Part shown: positions 33,719 through 42,102 of the stretch, piece after piece
Layout of the letters: the number at the start of each line of letters is the position of its first letter
Numbering within the stretch: position 1 is the first letter of the stretch
NCBI GenBank assembly: GCA_964519885.1
Contig: CAZFLX010000017.1
Location: forward strand, 1-52,446
Direction of reading: 5' to 3'
From: GCA-002282575 sp964519885
Lineage (GTDB): Bacteria > Pseudomonadota > Gammaproteobacteria > Thiomicrospirales > Thiomicrospiraceae
Length of the DNA stretch: 52,446 bases
The notes under the pieces: model-generated
What the model saw: the letters and a program-made list of their open reading frames with translations, nothing else
What the model was told of the DNA's origin: nothing
The model's database searches: none
Program-made: the position numbers and the translations under genes

Positions 33719-34384
33719 TTATTCGCGGTGCAGCAATTTATCGGTAATCAGGTTGCCCCACCAGTTGCTATGAAATTGCTTCGATAGGGCTTCATAATCG
33801 TAGACTTCATCCACCCATTGTAAAAAGGATAAGGGATTTTCTGTTTCGCGTTGATAGCTTAGGTAGGCGTCAAAGAAGAAATCGATCATGCCCGTTTTGG
33901 CGAACTTAAAGTGACCATAGTACCAATCTAGTTCTTCAGTAGCCTTGTCAACAGGAGTTTGTTCGATAAAAATGCGGCACAGCGTCGCCATCAGTCCCGC
34001 CCGATCAGCGCCTGATTTACAGTGAAACAGGATAGGATATTCGACGTTTTCCAGTAAGGTTTTGGTGCTATGGATGGCTTCCTTGCTGGGCAAATCGCGC
34101 GAAAGTAAACGGTGATCGATAAAGTGAATGCCAAGCTGGTCACAGGCTTCTTTTTCAAACAGCCAAAAACTCATGTCATCGTTATGACCACGTAAATTAA
34201 TGATGGTTTTAATACCATGTTCTTGCTGATAGCGTTTAATTTGGCTGGGTGAGGGCTGACTACAGCGAAAAACGCCTGGCAGAACTTGGTAAAAATTATT
34301 GTAAGCAAGGCGAATAATGCCGTGGTCAACAAAATGGAGATGCAGCCAAGAGACAAAACGCTGCCAAGGTTTATCGATGCGCAT
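33719..34384 (-). CDS. CX5R (tyrosine/dual-specificity type) phosphatase
   Basis: The 221-residue protein has the phosphatase P-loop HCKSGADRAGLMATL (Cys-x5-Arg) near residue 120. It also has the upstream family segments FRCSQPSPSQIKRYQ and INLRGHNDD and a general acid candidate in SRDLPSKE. It is soluble, with no signal peptide. Such enzymes act on phosphotyrosine, phosphoinositides or other phospholipid head groups. Its position between the DUF1640-like gene and msbA, two bases from msbA, points to a role in the envelope, but the substrate is unknown. Confidence 0.88.
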   Translation of the reverse strand: MRIDKPWQRFVSWLHLHFVDHGIIRLAYNNFYQVLPGVFRCSQPSPSQIKRYQQEHGIKTIINLRGHNDDMSFWLFEKEACDQLGIHFIDHRLLSRDLPSKEAIHSTKTLLENVEYPILFHCKSGADRAGLMATLCRIFIEQTPVDKATEELDWYYGHFKFAKTGMIDFFFDAYLSYQRETENPLSFLQWVDEVYDYEALSKQFHSNWWGNLITDKLLHRE

Positions 34385-34388
34385 AGGT

Positions 34389-34631
34389 TTAGTTAGTTAG
34401 CTTAATTGCAGCAAACACTAAGGCAGCAATGGCAAAGGTTTGTAATAAAATGGCACGATAAATGTCAGCGGTTTGTCTTTCAAGGCGCGCTTCTAAATAA
34501 TCTTTGGTAACGAGTTCTTCACTGGTTGCTTCTTTAAAAGCGGTTGCAACGGCTTCGGCTTGTGATTGTTCAAAACCTGATTCGCGTAGCTTTTGTGTGA
34601 ATTTTAAGGTGTCGAAAGCGACGGATGACAT
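34389..34631 (-). CDS. DUF1640-like coiled-coil membrane protein
   Basis: The 80-residue protein opens with SSVAFDTLKFTQKLRESGFE, a pattern common to the DUF1640 (CCDC90-like) family. It has a helical middle (EELVTKDYLEARLERQTAD) and a single C-terminal membrane helix (ILLQTFAIAALVFAAIKL). Bacterial members have no established function; mitochondrial relatives are calcium-uniporter regulators. It heads the four-gene run with the phosphatase, msbA and the acyltransferase, four bases from the phosphatase. Confidence 0.8.
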   Translation of the reverse strand: MSSVAFDTLKFTQKLRESGFEQSQAEAVATAFKEATSEELVTKDYLEARLERQTADIYRAILLQTFAIAALVFAAIKLTN

Positions 34632-34701
34632 GGCAATACTCCCATTTTTACTTCGCTATGATAGCATATATGCCAATAATACAGATGATTAAGGAAAGAC
34701 T

Positions 34702-35241
34702 ATGACCATTCGAAGCTTTCAGGGTGTTACGCCCGTTGTGCCCGCCAGCGCCTATGTTGACGAACAAGCTGTTGTCATTGGTCGTGTGACGCTGGGTGAA
34801 CAAACCAATATTTGGCCTTGCGCGGTATTGCGTGGTGATGTAAATGACATTCGCATTGGTGATCGAACCAATATTCAAGATGGTGCTGTGCTGCACGTGG
34901 CGCACGAAGGAGAGCATGGCAAGGGCTATGCCTTAGTGATTGGTCAGGATGTGACGGTGGGTCATAATGCGACCGTGCATGCTTGTACCATTGAAGATGA
35001 AGTGCTGATTGGTATGAATGCCACCATTTTGGATGGTGCTTTAGTGCCTAAACACTGTATAGTTGGCGCTAATGCCCTAGTACCGCCAGGTAAACAATTA
35101 CAAAGTGGTTGGATGTATATGGGTATTCCTGCTAAGCCAGTGCGAGAACTGACCGAGCAGGAAATCGCTTTTTTTAAATATTCAGCACAACACTACGTTA
35201 AGCTGATGCAGGCTTATCAGGCCGATAATAAGTCTGAATAA
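34702..35241 (+). CDS. Gamma carbonic anhydrase family protein
   Basis: The 179-residue protein is a left-handed beta-helix of the YrdA/CaiE/PaaY type, with hexapeptide repeats and a C-terminal helix. Metal-binding histidines are present in VGHNATVHACTI and in LHVAHEGEHG. Most such proteins bind zinc; carbonic anhydrase activity varies. It is divergent from the DUF1640-like gene and converges with the chemoreceptor gene. Confidence 0.9.
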   Translation: MTIRSFQGVTPVVPASAYVDEQAVVIGRVTLGEQTNIWPCAVLRGDVNDIRIGDRTNIQDGAVLHVAHEGEHGKGYALVIGQDVTVGHNATVHACTIEDEVLIGMNATILDGALVPKHCIVGANALVPPGKQLQSGWMYMGIPAKPVRELTEQEIAFFKYSAQHYVKLMQAYQADNKSE

Positions 35242-35264
35242 GCCTGAAAATAAGCGTTTCGGCT
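35241..35264. terminator. Weak hairpin between convergent genes
   Basis: AGCC-GAAA pairs with TTTC-GGCT across a seven-base loop with one bulged T, spanning both gene ends. No T-run is present, so it is a weak candidate. Confidence 0.35.
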
Positions 35265-37227
35265 AAAACTCTTCCCATTCTTGGCTGTTTTGTCTAGCCG
35301 GAGCAGGCAAGGCAGTTTTAGACTGCGGTGCTCTTGGCAAGGCAGCTATTGCTTTGCTTGCACCGACTGACGCGCTACGACCACCGGTCAATACACGCGC
35401 TTCTTCCGCGGTGATGGCATCGGTAACGGCCTTAGCGCCGGCGTGTAATTGCGTAACGGCTTCGTTAATGGCGTCGCTATGTTTCAGCTTTTGTAGCGAT
35501 TGCGCAGTCTGCATTAATGCGCTGAGGGCCTGATTAATGCCGGTAAGATTCGCTTCGGGCACCAGCGAACGCCACTGGGCGAGAGGGTCTTGATTCAACA
35601 GGGAATTGCTTTCCAAGCCTAATAAGTCGGCCGCAACATGCATGCTCCACAGGCGAACCGCACGGCGGCCAGCGGCAAAGCGGAAGTCGTCGGTTTGACG
35701 TGCATTGGCAAGTAACTGCGTCATTAAGCCAGTGCTAAACATACCTACCGATTTGCCCAGTCCGTTGGCTGTATTGCTCGCTTCTTCGCTGGCGGCGGCC
35801 GTTTCTTCGATGAGTGCGGCAATTTGCTGTAGACTATCGTCTAGCAGGGTAATTCCCTTGTTGATTTCATCGACACCTTTTGCGGTATCACCAACGCCAA
35901 TACGCATACCACCAATGGCGCTAGTCAGACCGGCAACGGAATGATTCATTTTATCAATCGCCACACTGGCACTATTGAACACTTCACCGCCTTGGCGAAT
36001 GTCGTTGATGGTGGCATTGATCAGTTCTTTGATGTTTTTTGCCGCATCGGCAGATTTGCCCGCTAAAGCACGAACTTCGCCCGCTACCACGGCAAAGCCA
36101 CGACCATGTTCACCTGCACGCGCGGCTTCAACTGCAGCGTTTAGGGCTAATAAATTAGTTTGGAAAGCAATGCCATCAATTAAGCCAACAATCTCTTCGA
36201 TTTGACGGCTTTTCTCTTGAATGGCATTCATGGCATCACCCGCTTTATGAATGGCTTCACCCGCATCGGTGAGTTGATGTCCGGTGCTATCGGCATCTTG
36301 CGTCATGCGTGACATTTGTTCATCGAGTTGCTTACTGCGATCACTGATGTTTTGGGTAGCGCTGGCAATTTGCGCAATAGCAGCCGCTTGCGATTGCACA
36401 CGATCGGATACATTGTGTACACCCGAATCGACCTCATGCATGGCGGTAACAATACGATTCGCCTTGGTGCTGACTTCGGTGACAAAGGATGCCATGTTAC
36501 TGAGCGATAGGTTTTGGGCAAATTGCATTTGTCCCAACGCCCCTTTTAAGGTCACTTGAGGTGCTTCGTCTAATTTCGCATTCGCTTGAAGGCTGAGGAA
36601 ACGTCCCGTGTCACGAATGAGGTGCTCAATGGTACCCAGTGCTTGATTGACTTTATTTGCCAGTTCAAGGTGTTGCTCAGTCAACCCGCTGGTGTCGATT
36701 TTTGCCGCACACATATTGCCATTGCCTAGGGCCTCGAGTGCGTTAACAATCACTTCACCCATGTTGGCTTTTTCGGTCACGTCTTGGAGTACCACGGTGC
36801 AAATGCTGTTGTTAAAAGCGTGTTCTACTTTGAAATTGATACCGTCAATTTCTACCTGTTTTTGATTAATATTGTGAAATGGTTTGATCGAAACACCTAA
36901 TTCAGCGGGCATCGGAACGCCCAATAGTTGTGAAATGGCATGTTGACGTTTATTCAGCAGTTCGATTGCCATAGTGTTAATAAACACCAATTCACAGTTT
37001 TTATCTCCGATCAGAACGGGTTTTGGAATAATATTCAACGCATCTTTTAAGAATTGCTTACGTTTTAGGGCGCTAGTTAAGTTGTTTTCAGCTGCTTGTT
37101 GGGATTGTTGTGACTGCTTCAACTGCTGGGTTAGTGCGTGCATTTTTTGTCGATTGACCCACAAAAGCCAGCTTAAACCGATTAAGCTGAGTAGCAGTAA
37201 GGTAATTACAACAGCAGTTGATGTCAT
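35263..37227 (-). CDS. Methyl-accepting chemotaxis protein with cytoplasmic PAS-like sensor
   Basis: The 654-residue receptor has a single N-terminal membrane helix (about 4-24) and a short coiled coil. A PAS-like segment follows (about 68-155, KPVLIGDKNCELVFINTMA), then a long helical signalling domain. The hairpin tip is intact (GIAFQTNLLALNAAVEAARA, HGRGFAVVAGEVRALA). There is no periplasmic domain, so it senses an internal cue such as redox state or energy. It ends EWEEF, which fits the xWxxF pentapeptide that tethers CheR/CheB. No che genes are nearby. Confidence 0.93.
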   Translation of the reverse strand: MTSTAVVITLLLLSLIGLSWLLWVNRQKMHALTQQLKQSQQSQQAAENNLTSALKRKQFLKDALNIIPKPVLIGDKNCELVFINTMAIELLNKRQHAISQLLGVPMPAELGVSIKPFHNINQKQVEIDGINFKVEHAFNNSICTVVLQDVTEKANMGEVIVNALEALGNGNMCAAKIDTSGLTEQHLELANKVNQALGTIEHLIRDTGRFLSLQANAKLDEAPQVTLKGALGQMQFAQNLSLSNMASFVTEVSTKANRIVTAMHEVDSGVHNVSDRVQSQAAAIAQIASATQNISDRSKQLDEQMSRMTQDADSTGHQLTDAGEAIHKAGDAMNAIQEKSRQIEEIVGLIDGIAFQTNLLALNAAVEAARAGEHGRGFAVVAGEVRALAGKSADAAKNIKELINATINDIRQGGEVFNSASVAIDKMNHSVAGLTSAIGGMRIGVGDTAKGVDEINKGITLLDDSLQQIAALIEETAAASEEASNTANGLGKSVGMFSTGLMTQLLANARQTDDFRFAAGRRAVRLWSMHVAADLLGLESNSLLNQDPLAQWRSLVPEANLTGINQALSALMQTAQSLQKLKHSDAINEAVTQLHAGAKAVTDAITAEEARVLTGGRSASVGASKAIAALPRAPQSKTALPAPARQNSQEWEEF

Positions 37228-37314
37228 GAGGCTATTCCTAAAGTTGTGGTTGAAGGGGCAACTTGTTTATTTTGTTTTGTGGGGATAATCGAGAAGTCCT
37301 AGCAGATTCTATGC

Positions 37315-38376
37315 CTAGCTTTGTTTTGGCAAAACCAGCACGGTAATTTCTTCACGGTCATGGTAGAGTTGTTGCGCACGAATATGATGCGTATCGCGCA
37401 AATCATTCAAGCAGGCTAAGCATTCTTGTACCATCAGGTAGCGTTTTTTCATCGGCAGTTTTAGGTTGAATAGCGCTGCTTGTGCCCAACCTTCCTTCAA
37501 CCAAGTTGCCATCAGTGGGGCGACTCGTTGGGGTTGTTCGACCATGTCGCAACAAATCCAGTGATTGGTGTGGCGCGGGTACCAGTTGAAACCATCGGTG
37601 CGAATGTGTTCGACTTGCCCGGTTTGCATCACCGCATCCGACATATTGGCATTGTCGATGGCAACCACCACCAAACCTTGCTGTACCAGCCACCAAGTCC
37701 AACCGCCTGGAGCGGCACCCAAGTCAACGGCGCTCATGCCTGAACGCAACCAACGAGCACGCTCGTCGGGGCTGAGTAGGCTAATCGCTGCTTCTTCCAG
37801 TTTCAAAATGGCGCGACTGGGCGCGTCTTTAGGCAGTTTTAGATGCATGATGCCACCTGGGTATGGACTGGCTTCGCCACGTGAAGCTAGGCCTACCAGT
37901 ATGTGATCGCCGTCTAAAATAAGCAAATGCAAGGCAGGTAAGCGTTTATCCCCTTCATGATATTGCGCTTGTTTTTTAAGTAACTGACGTGCGGCATTGG
38001 TGAGACTGCGCGCCAATCCACTCAGTGCTTTGCCTTCGTTGGTGTCGGGTGTTTCGGCAATAATGTTGCTAACGGCACGCGTTCCCAGTAATGCTAACAC
38101 TGGAGCTAAGCGGTCATCAGGAGGTAGACCTGTGCATTCACCCAGTAGGGGTACAATTTGACGTGCAAAAATCCAATTGGCTAATGTGAGCCCATTGGGC
38201 AGACGCTTGAAGGATTCAAAAGAATGGAAAACCGCATACCCAGAATTTGGCTTGGTTTGCACATAGCCGGGTAGGTCGTTGCTGGCGCTAAGTTCATTAC
38301 ATTCGCTGGCGACTTCGGCTTCAAAGCCGTGTCGCGTCAGCAAATAAAAACCCATAAATTGATTTGGAATATTCAT
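37315..38376 (-). CDS. rlmM: 23S rRNA (cytidine-2498-2'-O)-methyltransferase
   Basis: RlmM 2'-O-methylates C2498 of 23S rRNA. The 353-residue protein has an N-terminal THUMP-like region (about 1-170) and a Rossmann methyltransferase with the SAM motif DLGAAPGGWTWWL and later KLPMKKRY. The length matches the family. It lies about 120 bases downstream of apbE on the same strand. Confidence 0.94.
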   Translation of the reverse strand: MNIPNQFMGFYLLTRHGFEAEVASECNELSASNDLPGYVQTKPNSGYAVFHSFESFKRLPNGLTLANWIFARQIVPLLGECTGLPPDDRLAPVLALLGTRAVSNIIAETPDTNEGKALSGLARSLTNAARQLLKKQAQYHEGDKRLPALHLLILDGDHILVGLASRGEASPYPGGIMHLKLPKDAPSRAILKLEEAAISLLSPDERARWLRSGMSAVDLGAAPGGWTWWLVQQGLVVVAIDNANMSDAVMQTGQVEHIRTDGFNWYPRHTNHWICCDMVEQPQRVAPLMATWLKEGWAQAALFNLKLPMKKRYLMVQECLACLNDLRDTHHIRAQQLYHDREEITVLVLPKQS

Positions 38377-38427
38377 GAAAGCATTATCGCATAAGCCAGC
38401 CAGAAAATATGTATATATTTGTTGATT

Positions 38428-38447
38428 AACATGATGCTAATCATGTT
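38428..38447. repeat. Perfect 8-bp inverted repeat upstream of rlmM
   Basis: AACATGAT-GCTA-ATCATGTT lies in the spacer between apbE and rlmM, about 52 bases before the rlmM start. T-runs are short, so it may be an operator or a weak apbE terminator. Confidence 0.5.
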
Positions 38448-38496
38448 TTGGCTAGTCATCCAAATACCCCTTATTAAGGTGCGATCAATTTTGCGC

Positions 38497-39510
38497 TTAG
38501 ACGAGACGCTTAGTTAAGGGGGTGCTGACCATTGCTTGGCCGTCATTGTCAATTAAATAGCTATATTCGACGCCAAGATTATGGGCGATGCTGCGCCAGT
38601 GATCTGCGCCTGCAATCAATTGGGCTAATGCACCCACTTCAGCAATCAGGGCATCTGAGTGAATCGCTGTGCTGTGCAGTAAATGGGTTACAGGTTGCCC
38701 TGTGTGTGGGTGAATAATGTGGCTAACTTTCTTACCTTGATCGGTATAGAAACGTTCATAAGTGCCAGACGAACAAGCTGCCTCTCCAGAAATCAAAGTC
38801 AAGCTGGCTTTAGCCTGGTTAGGATCAAGCGGATCCTTGATGCCAATGCGCCAAGCACCATTGGGTTTTTCGCCCAGCACTTGTAGGTCACCACCAATCA
38901 TGATTGTGGCTTGGTTGATGCCTTGTTCTGTTAGGGTTTGTGTGGCGGCATTCAACGCATAGGCCTTGCCGCTGGCACCGAAATCTAAGGCGACATGCGG
39001 GTTGTCAGAACTGAGTCGATTGCCTTGCCAGTTCAGATCGAGAATACTGGCTTTGTACGCTAGCACTTCGGCCAGTGATTCAGCACTAGGCACTCGGTTG
39101 AGTTCGTAACTATTTTGTTGAAATCCCCATAGTTTAATCAGTTTACCAATGCCAGGATCGAATAGGCCATTGGTCTGCTGACACAGTTGTTGGTTACGTT
39201 GAATAAATTGCGCTACTTCCTCGCTGACTTCAATTGTTTCACCTTGGCTGATTGCTCGATTGATTTTGCTCACCAAGCCACCTTTTTCCCAGGCGTGCCA
39301 TTCGTGATGAATCTGTTGAAAACGTTGATTAACCGCAGAAAAAGCGCGGGTTGCTTGCTCCGGTTGTTGCGCATAGGCCGTTAGCTTAACCAGTGTGCCG
39401 AACACGGCAATGGTTTCTTGAAAGGCTTGCGGCGGGCGCGAGCAGGCGAGCAATGGACTGAGGGTAGATGCTAGCGCAAGGCGAAATAAGGTGCGACGGT
39501 TTATGGCCAT
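38497..39510 (-). CDS. apbE: FAD:protein FMN transferase, lipoprotein
   Basis: ApbE attaches FMN covalently to threonines of exported or membrane flavoproteins such as the Nqr and Rnf subunits. The 337-residue protein has a signal peptide with lipobox LLAC (Cys23). The catalytic region includes GLFDPGIGKLIKLWG, DFGASGKAYALNAA, IMIGGDLQVLG, VSHIIHPHTGQPV and the metal site near HSDALIAEVGA. Its client protein is not in the window. The start overlaps the end of the ParE-like toxin gene by ten bases. Confidence 0.93.
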   Translation of the reverse strand: MAINRRTLFRLALASTLSPLLACSRPPQAFQETIAVFGTLVKLTAYAQQPEQATRAFSAVNQRFQQIHHEWHAWEKGGLVSKINRAISQGETIEVSEEVAQFIQRNQQLCQQTNGLFDPGIGKLIKLWGFQQNSYELNRVPSAESLAEVLAYKASILDLNWQGNRLSSDNPHVALDFGASGKAYALNAATQTLTEQGINQATIMIGGDLQVLGEKPNGAWRIGIKDPLDPNQAKASLTLISGEAACSSGTYERFYTDQGKKVSHIIHPHTGQPVTHLLHSTAIHSDALIAEVGALAQLIAGADHWRSIAHNLGVEYSYLIDNDGQAMVSTPLTKRLV

Positions 39511-39776
39511 TGTTGAGACTGATGAAGTAAACGTAAAATTTGAATTTCGTTATGATGAATACGATAAACCAGAATAAAAGGGGTTCGGTTAATGGTCAAC
39601 TCACGGGTGGGCTGAATGCGTCCTATTTTTCCAAGTTCTGGAAAAGCCATGAGATGTTGAATCTGATTATCGATTTCTTCGTTTAGGCGTATGGCAGCAT
39701 AAGGTTTAAGCTGAGCAATATAATTTAATTGTTCAAACCGATTGTGTACCTCAGTTGATAGCCAACGAATGTTCAT
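39501..39776 (-). CDS. RelE/ParE-family toxin
   Basis: The 91-residue product begins MNIRWLSTEVHNRFEQL and shows the ParE-like features FPELGKIGR, TRELTINRTPFILVYRI and the terminal LRLLHQSQQWP. ParE members poison gyrase and RelE members cleave mRNA; the sequence fits the ParE side better. I chose the start at 39776, whose ATG overlaps the antitoxin stop (ATGA). The pair lies between gshB and apbE on the same strand and is not obviously in a mobile element. Confidence 0.88.
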   Translation of the reverse strand: MNIRWLSTEVHNRFEQLNYIAQLKPYAAIRLNEEIDNQIQHLMAFPELGKIGRIQPTRELTINRTPFILVYRIHHNEIQILRLLHQSQQWP

Positions 39777-40039
39777 TGAGGTTGTTGAGCTTGCACAAGC
39801 CAACTCTCTGAATGTTTCTTACTTAGGTTGGCGACTGTTTCATGACTCACCCATTTCGAGTTGGGGTCGTCTGCTTCTGCAAGAGAGGCGCGTATTTCAT
39901 TTTCAAACCAAGCTTCGTATTGTGTCTGCTGAGGGTTGATTAAGGTTTTAATGGCGTTGGTGATCAACTCTCTTGCATTGTCTAATCGACTGAGTTGTTC
40001 AACGAGATCGTCGTCAAATTCAAGTGTATAAGATTTCAT
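39773..40039 (-). CDS. Antitoxin of the ParE-type module
   Basis: The 88-residue protein opens MKSYTLEFDDDLVEQLSRL, consistent with a ribbon-helix-helix or CopG-like DNA-binding end. It continues with a helical stretch (NARELITNAIKTLIN) and a variable C-terminal part that would wrap the toxin. It precedes the toxin with a four-base overlap, the usual antitoxin-first order, and begins 30 bases after gshB. Confidence 0.82.
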   Translation of the reverse strand: MKSYTLEFDDDLVEQLSRLDNARELITNAIKTLINPQQTQYEAWFENEIRASLAEADDPNSKWVSHETVANLSKKHSESWLVQAQQPQ

Positions 40040-40069
40040 AGGATTCTCCGTACCAATCTGAAGTCCATC

Positions 40070-41008
40070 TTAGCAGGCTTTTTCCAGTGTTGCCAAGAGT
40101 TGATCGGCAATACATAAACCGGTTGCGGCATCGATTTCACGCACACAGGTAGGGCTGGTGACATTAATTTCGGTGATGTAATCACCAATCACATCCAGCC
40201 CAACAAAACGCAGTCCCATGGCTTTAAGTCGAGGTCCGACCTGTGCTGCCAACCAATAATCGCGTTCAGACAAAGCTTGTACCACACCACGACCACCCGC
40301 AGCTAAGTTGGCACGGGTTTCTCCATCGGCGGCCAGTCGAGCCAAACAATAGGGCACGGGTTCGCCATCGATCAGTAAAATGCGTTTATCACCTTGGACA
40401 ATTTCGGGCAGATAACGTTGAGCCATAATCAGGTGTTGACCATGTTGCGTTAGCGTTTCGATAATCACGCCGACATTGGGGTCATCGGCCTTTAACCTAA
40501 AAATGCCTGCTCCACCCATAGCGTGAAGCGGTTTGAGAATCACATCGCCGTGGAGCAACCAAAATGCGCGAATGTCGCTGGCATTGGCACTCACTAGTGT
40601 TGGTGCAATGCAGTGCGGGAATTGCAAAATGAATAATTTTTCATTCACGTCGCGCAGGGCTTGGGGTGCATTGGCGACCACTACACCTTGCGCGCGTGCA
40701 TGGTCAAGCAGGTGGGTAGCGTATAAATAATCGCTATCGAAAGGCGGGTCTTTACGCATCAAAATAATGGCAAAGTCAGCTAAAGCCAGTGTCACGGCTT
40801 CTCCTAGCTGAAAATAATCAGTTATCTGGTCGAATACACTTACCGGAAATACCGTTGCGCAGGCTTCACCATTGTTAAAACCTAAGTCTTGAAGTCTCGC
40901 ATAATAAAGCTCATGACCTCGTGCTTGTGCGGCGAGCATCATGGCAAAACTGGTGTCTTTATATGTTTTGATGCCTTCAATCGGATCCATAATGACTAAG
41001 GTTTTCAT
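40070..41008 (-). CDS. gshB: Glutathione synthetase
   Basis: GshB joins glycine to gamma-glutamylcysteine, the last step of glutathione synthesis. The 312-residue ATP-grasp protein opens with the family pattern VIMDPIEGIKTYKDTSFAMM. It has ILMRKDPPFDSDYLYAT, DVILKPLHAMGGAGIFRL, AQRYLPEIVQGDKRILLIDG and DVIGDYITEINVTSPTCVRE. It is the last gene of the gshA-mrp-gshB operon, overlapping mrpG by four bases. Confidence 0.97.
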   Translation of the reverse strand: MKTLVIMDPIEGIKTYKDTSFAMMLAAQARGHELYYARLQDLGFNNGEACATVFPVSVFDQITDYFQLGEAVTLALADFAIILMRKDPPFDSDYLYATHLLDHARAQGVVVANAPQALRDVNEKLFILQFPHCIAPTLVSANASDIRAFWLLHGDVILKPLHAMGGAGIFRLKADDPNVGVIIETLTQHGQHLIMAQRYLPEIVQGDKRILLIDGEPVPYCLARLAADGETRANLAAGGRGVVQALSERDYWLAAQVGPRLKAMGLRFVGLDVIGDYITEINVTSPTCVREIDAATGLCIADQLLATLEKAC

Positions 41009-41340
41009 GCTTCAGACTCATCTTGTGTGGTGGATTGGCGAGTGCGTTTAACTTGTTCGGCTTGCGTATGCAAAGCTGCTTTAGCCATCAGATGAGCGCT
41101 CACGGGTGCGGTAATGAACAAAAACAACGTAATGAGTAATTCATGCAAACTTAGTCCCTCATCTTGAAGGCTAAAATAAACTGCAGAAGCAATCAAAATC
41201 GCGCCCACTCCCAAGGTAGTGGCTTTAGTTGGTGCGTGTAAGCGCATGTAAAAATCGGGTAGTTTCACCAAACCAATCGAGCCAACAAGGGTGAAACCGG
41301 CGCCAATAATAATGAGTAAAGAGATAATTATTTCCGTCAT
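41005..41340 (-). CDS. mrpG: Mrp cation/proton antiporter subunit G
   Basis: MrpG is a small membrane subunit of the Mrp complex. The 111-residue protein has three membrane helices and the family motifs GSIGLVKLPDFYMRLHAPTK and TLFLFITAPVSAHLMAKAAL. A charged tail follows. It lies four bases after mrpF and overlaps gshB by four. Confidence 0.94.
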   Translation of the reverse strand: MTEIIISLLIIIGAGFTLVGSIGLVKLPDFYMRLHAPTKATTLGVGAILIASAVYFSLQDEGLSLHELLITLFLFITAPVSAHLMAKAALHTQAEQVKRTRQSTTQDESEA

Positions 41341-41344
41341 GCTG

Positions 41345-41614
41345 TTACTCCATCACATCGCCACGTAGTAAATATTTGCTTAAGGCAACAGTACCAACAA
41401 AACCGAGTACGGCAATGAGTAAGGCGGCTTCAAAATACAAAGCTGAACTCAAGTGAATACCCAACAAAATAAGAATGGCAATGGTGTTAATGTAAAGGGT
41501 ATCGAGCGCCAATATACGGTCTGGAGTTGATGGGCCTTTGACGAGTCTAACCAAGCTGAGTAACAGTGCCAGACTGACCAAGCCCAAGGCAATAAAAAGG
41601 GCAGTACTTAGCAT
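41345..41614 (-). CDS. mrpF: Mrp cation/proton antiporter subunit F
   Basis: The 89-residue protein has three helices and the MrpF motif RLVKGPSTPDRILALDTL, with the conserved Asp in the second helix. It overlaps mrpE by seven bases. Confidence 0.94.
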   Translation of the reverse strand: MLSTALFIALGLVSLALLLSLVRLVKGPSTPDRILALDTLYINTIAILILLGIHLSSALYFEAALLIAVLGFVGTVALSKYLLRGDVME

Positions 41615-42102
41615 GAACGAAATACCTCCATTAAAGGTTGTTCGTAACGACGTTTCATGTCGGCAATAGCCGCATCCCTATCTTCAACATGTAAGGCATG
41701 CACCAACAGACTGCGCTGATCGGCTGATAAGTCGCAAGAAACCGTTCCCGGAGTCAAGGAAATGGTATTGGCCAATAAACTGATACCTAAAGGAGACTGA
41801 ATATCCAGTGGAATGCTTAGCCATGCTGGTTGTAGCTTGTCGTTAGATCCTAACACCCAACGTGCCACGGTGATGTTGGCAACCAAAATATCCCACATAA
41901 CGATGCTCATAAAGCGCAGTAATGTCAGTGGTTGATGAATGCAGATGCGCTCTGGCCAAAAGCGTTGGCTGAACCAGGGAATCAGAATGGCTAGGATTAA
42001 CCCCAGCACAACATGACCCATTGCCAAGGTGTTATTGAGTAATAGCCACATCGCCCAGAGTGTTAGGCTGAGTATCGGATGGGGGATGAGTTGTTTCATC
42101 AC
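41608..42102 (-). CDS. mrpE: Mrp cation/proton antiporter subunit E
   Basis: The 164-residue protein has two N-terminal membrane helices and a cytoplasmic domain with the MrpE segments SLLANTISLTPGTVSCDLS and VHALHVEDRDAA. It overlaps mrpD by four bases. Confidence 0.94.
   Translation of the reverse strand: MMKQLIPHPILSLTLWAMWLLLNNTLAMGHVVLGLILAILIPWFSQRFWPERICIHQPLTLLRFMSIVMWDILVANITVARWVLGSNDKLQPAWLSIPLDIQSPLGISLLANTISLTPGTVSCDLSADQRSLLVHALHVEDRDAAIADMKRRYEQPLMEVFRSC

Noticed and set aside
37565..37906. 113-codon plus-strand frame opposite rlmM
   Set aside because: Antisense to a well-defined rRNA methyltransferase, with no start signal.
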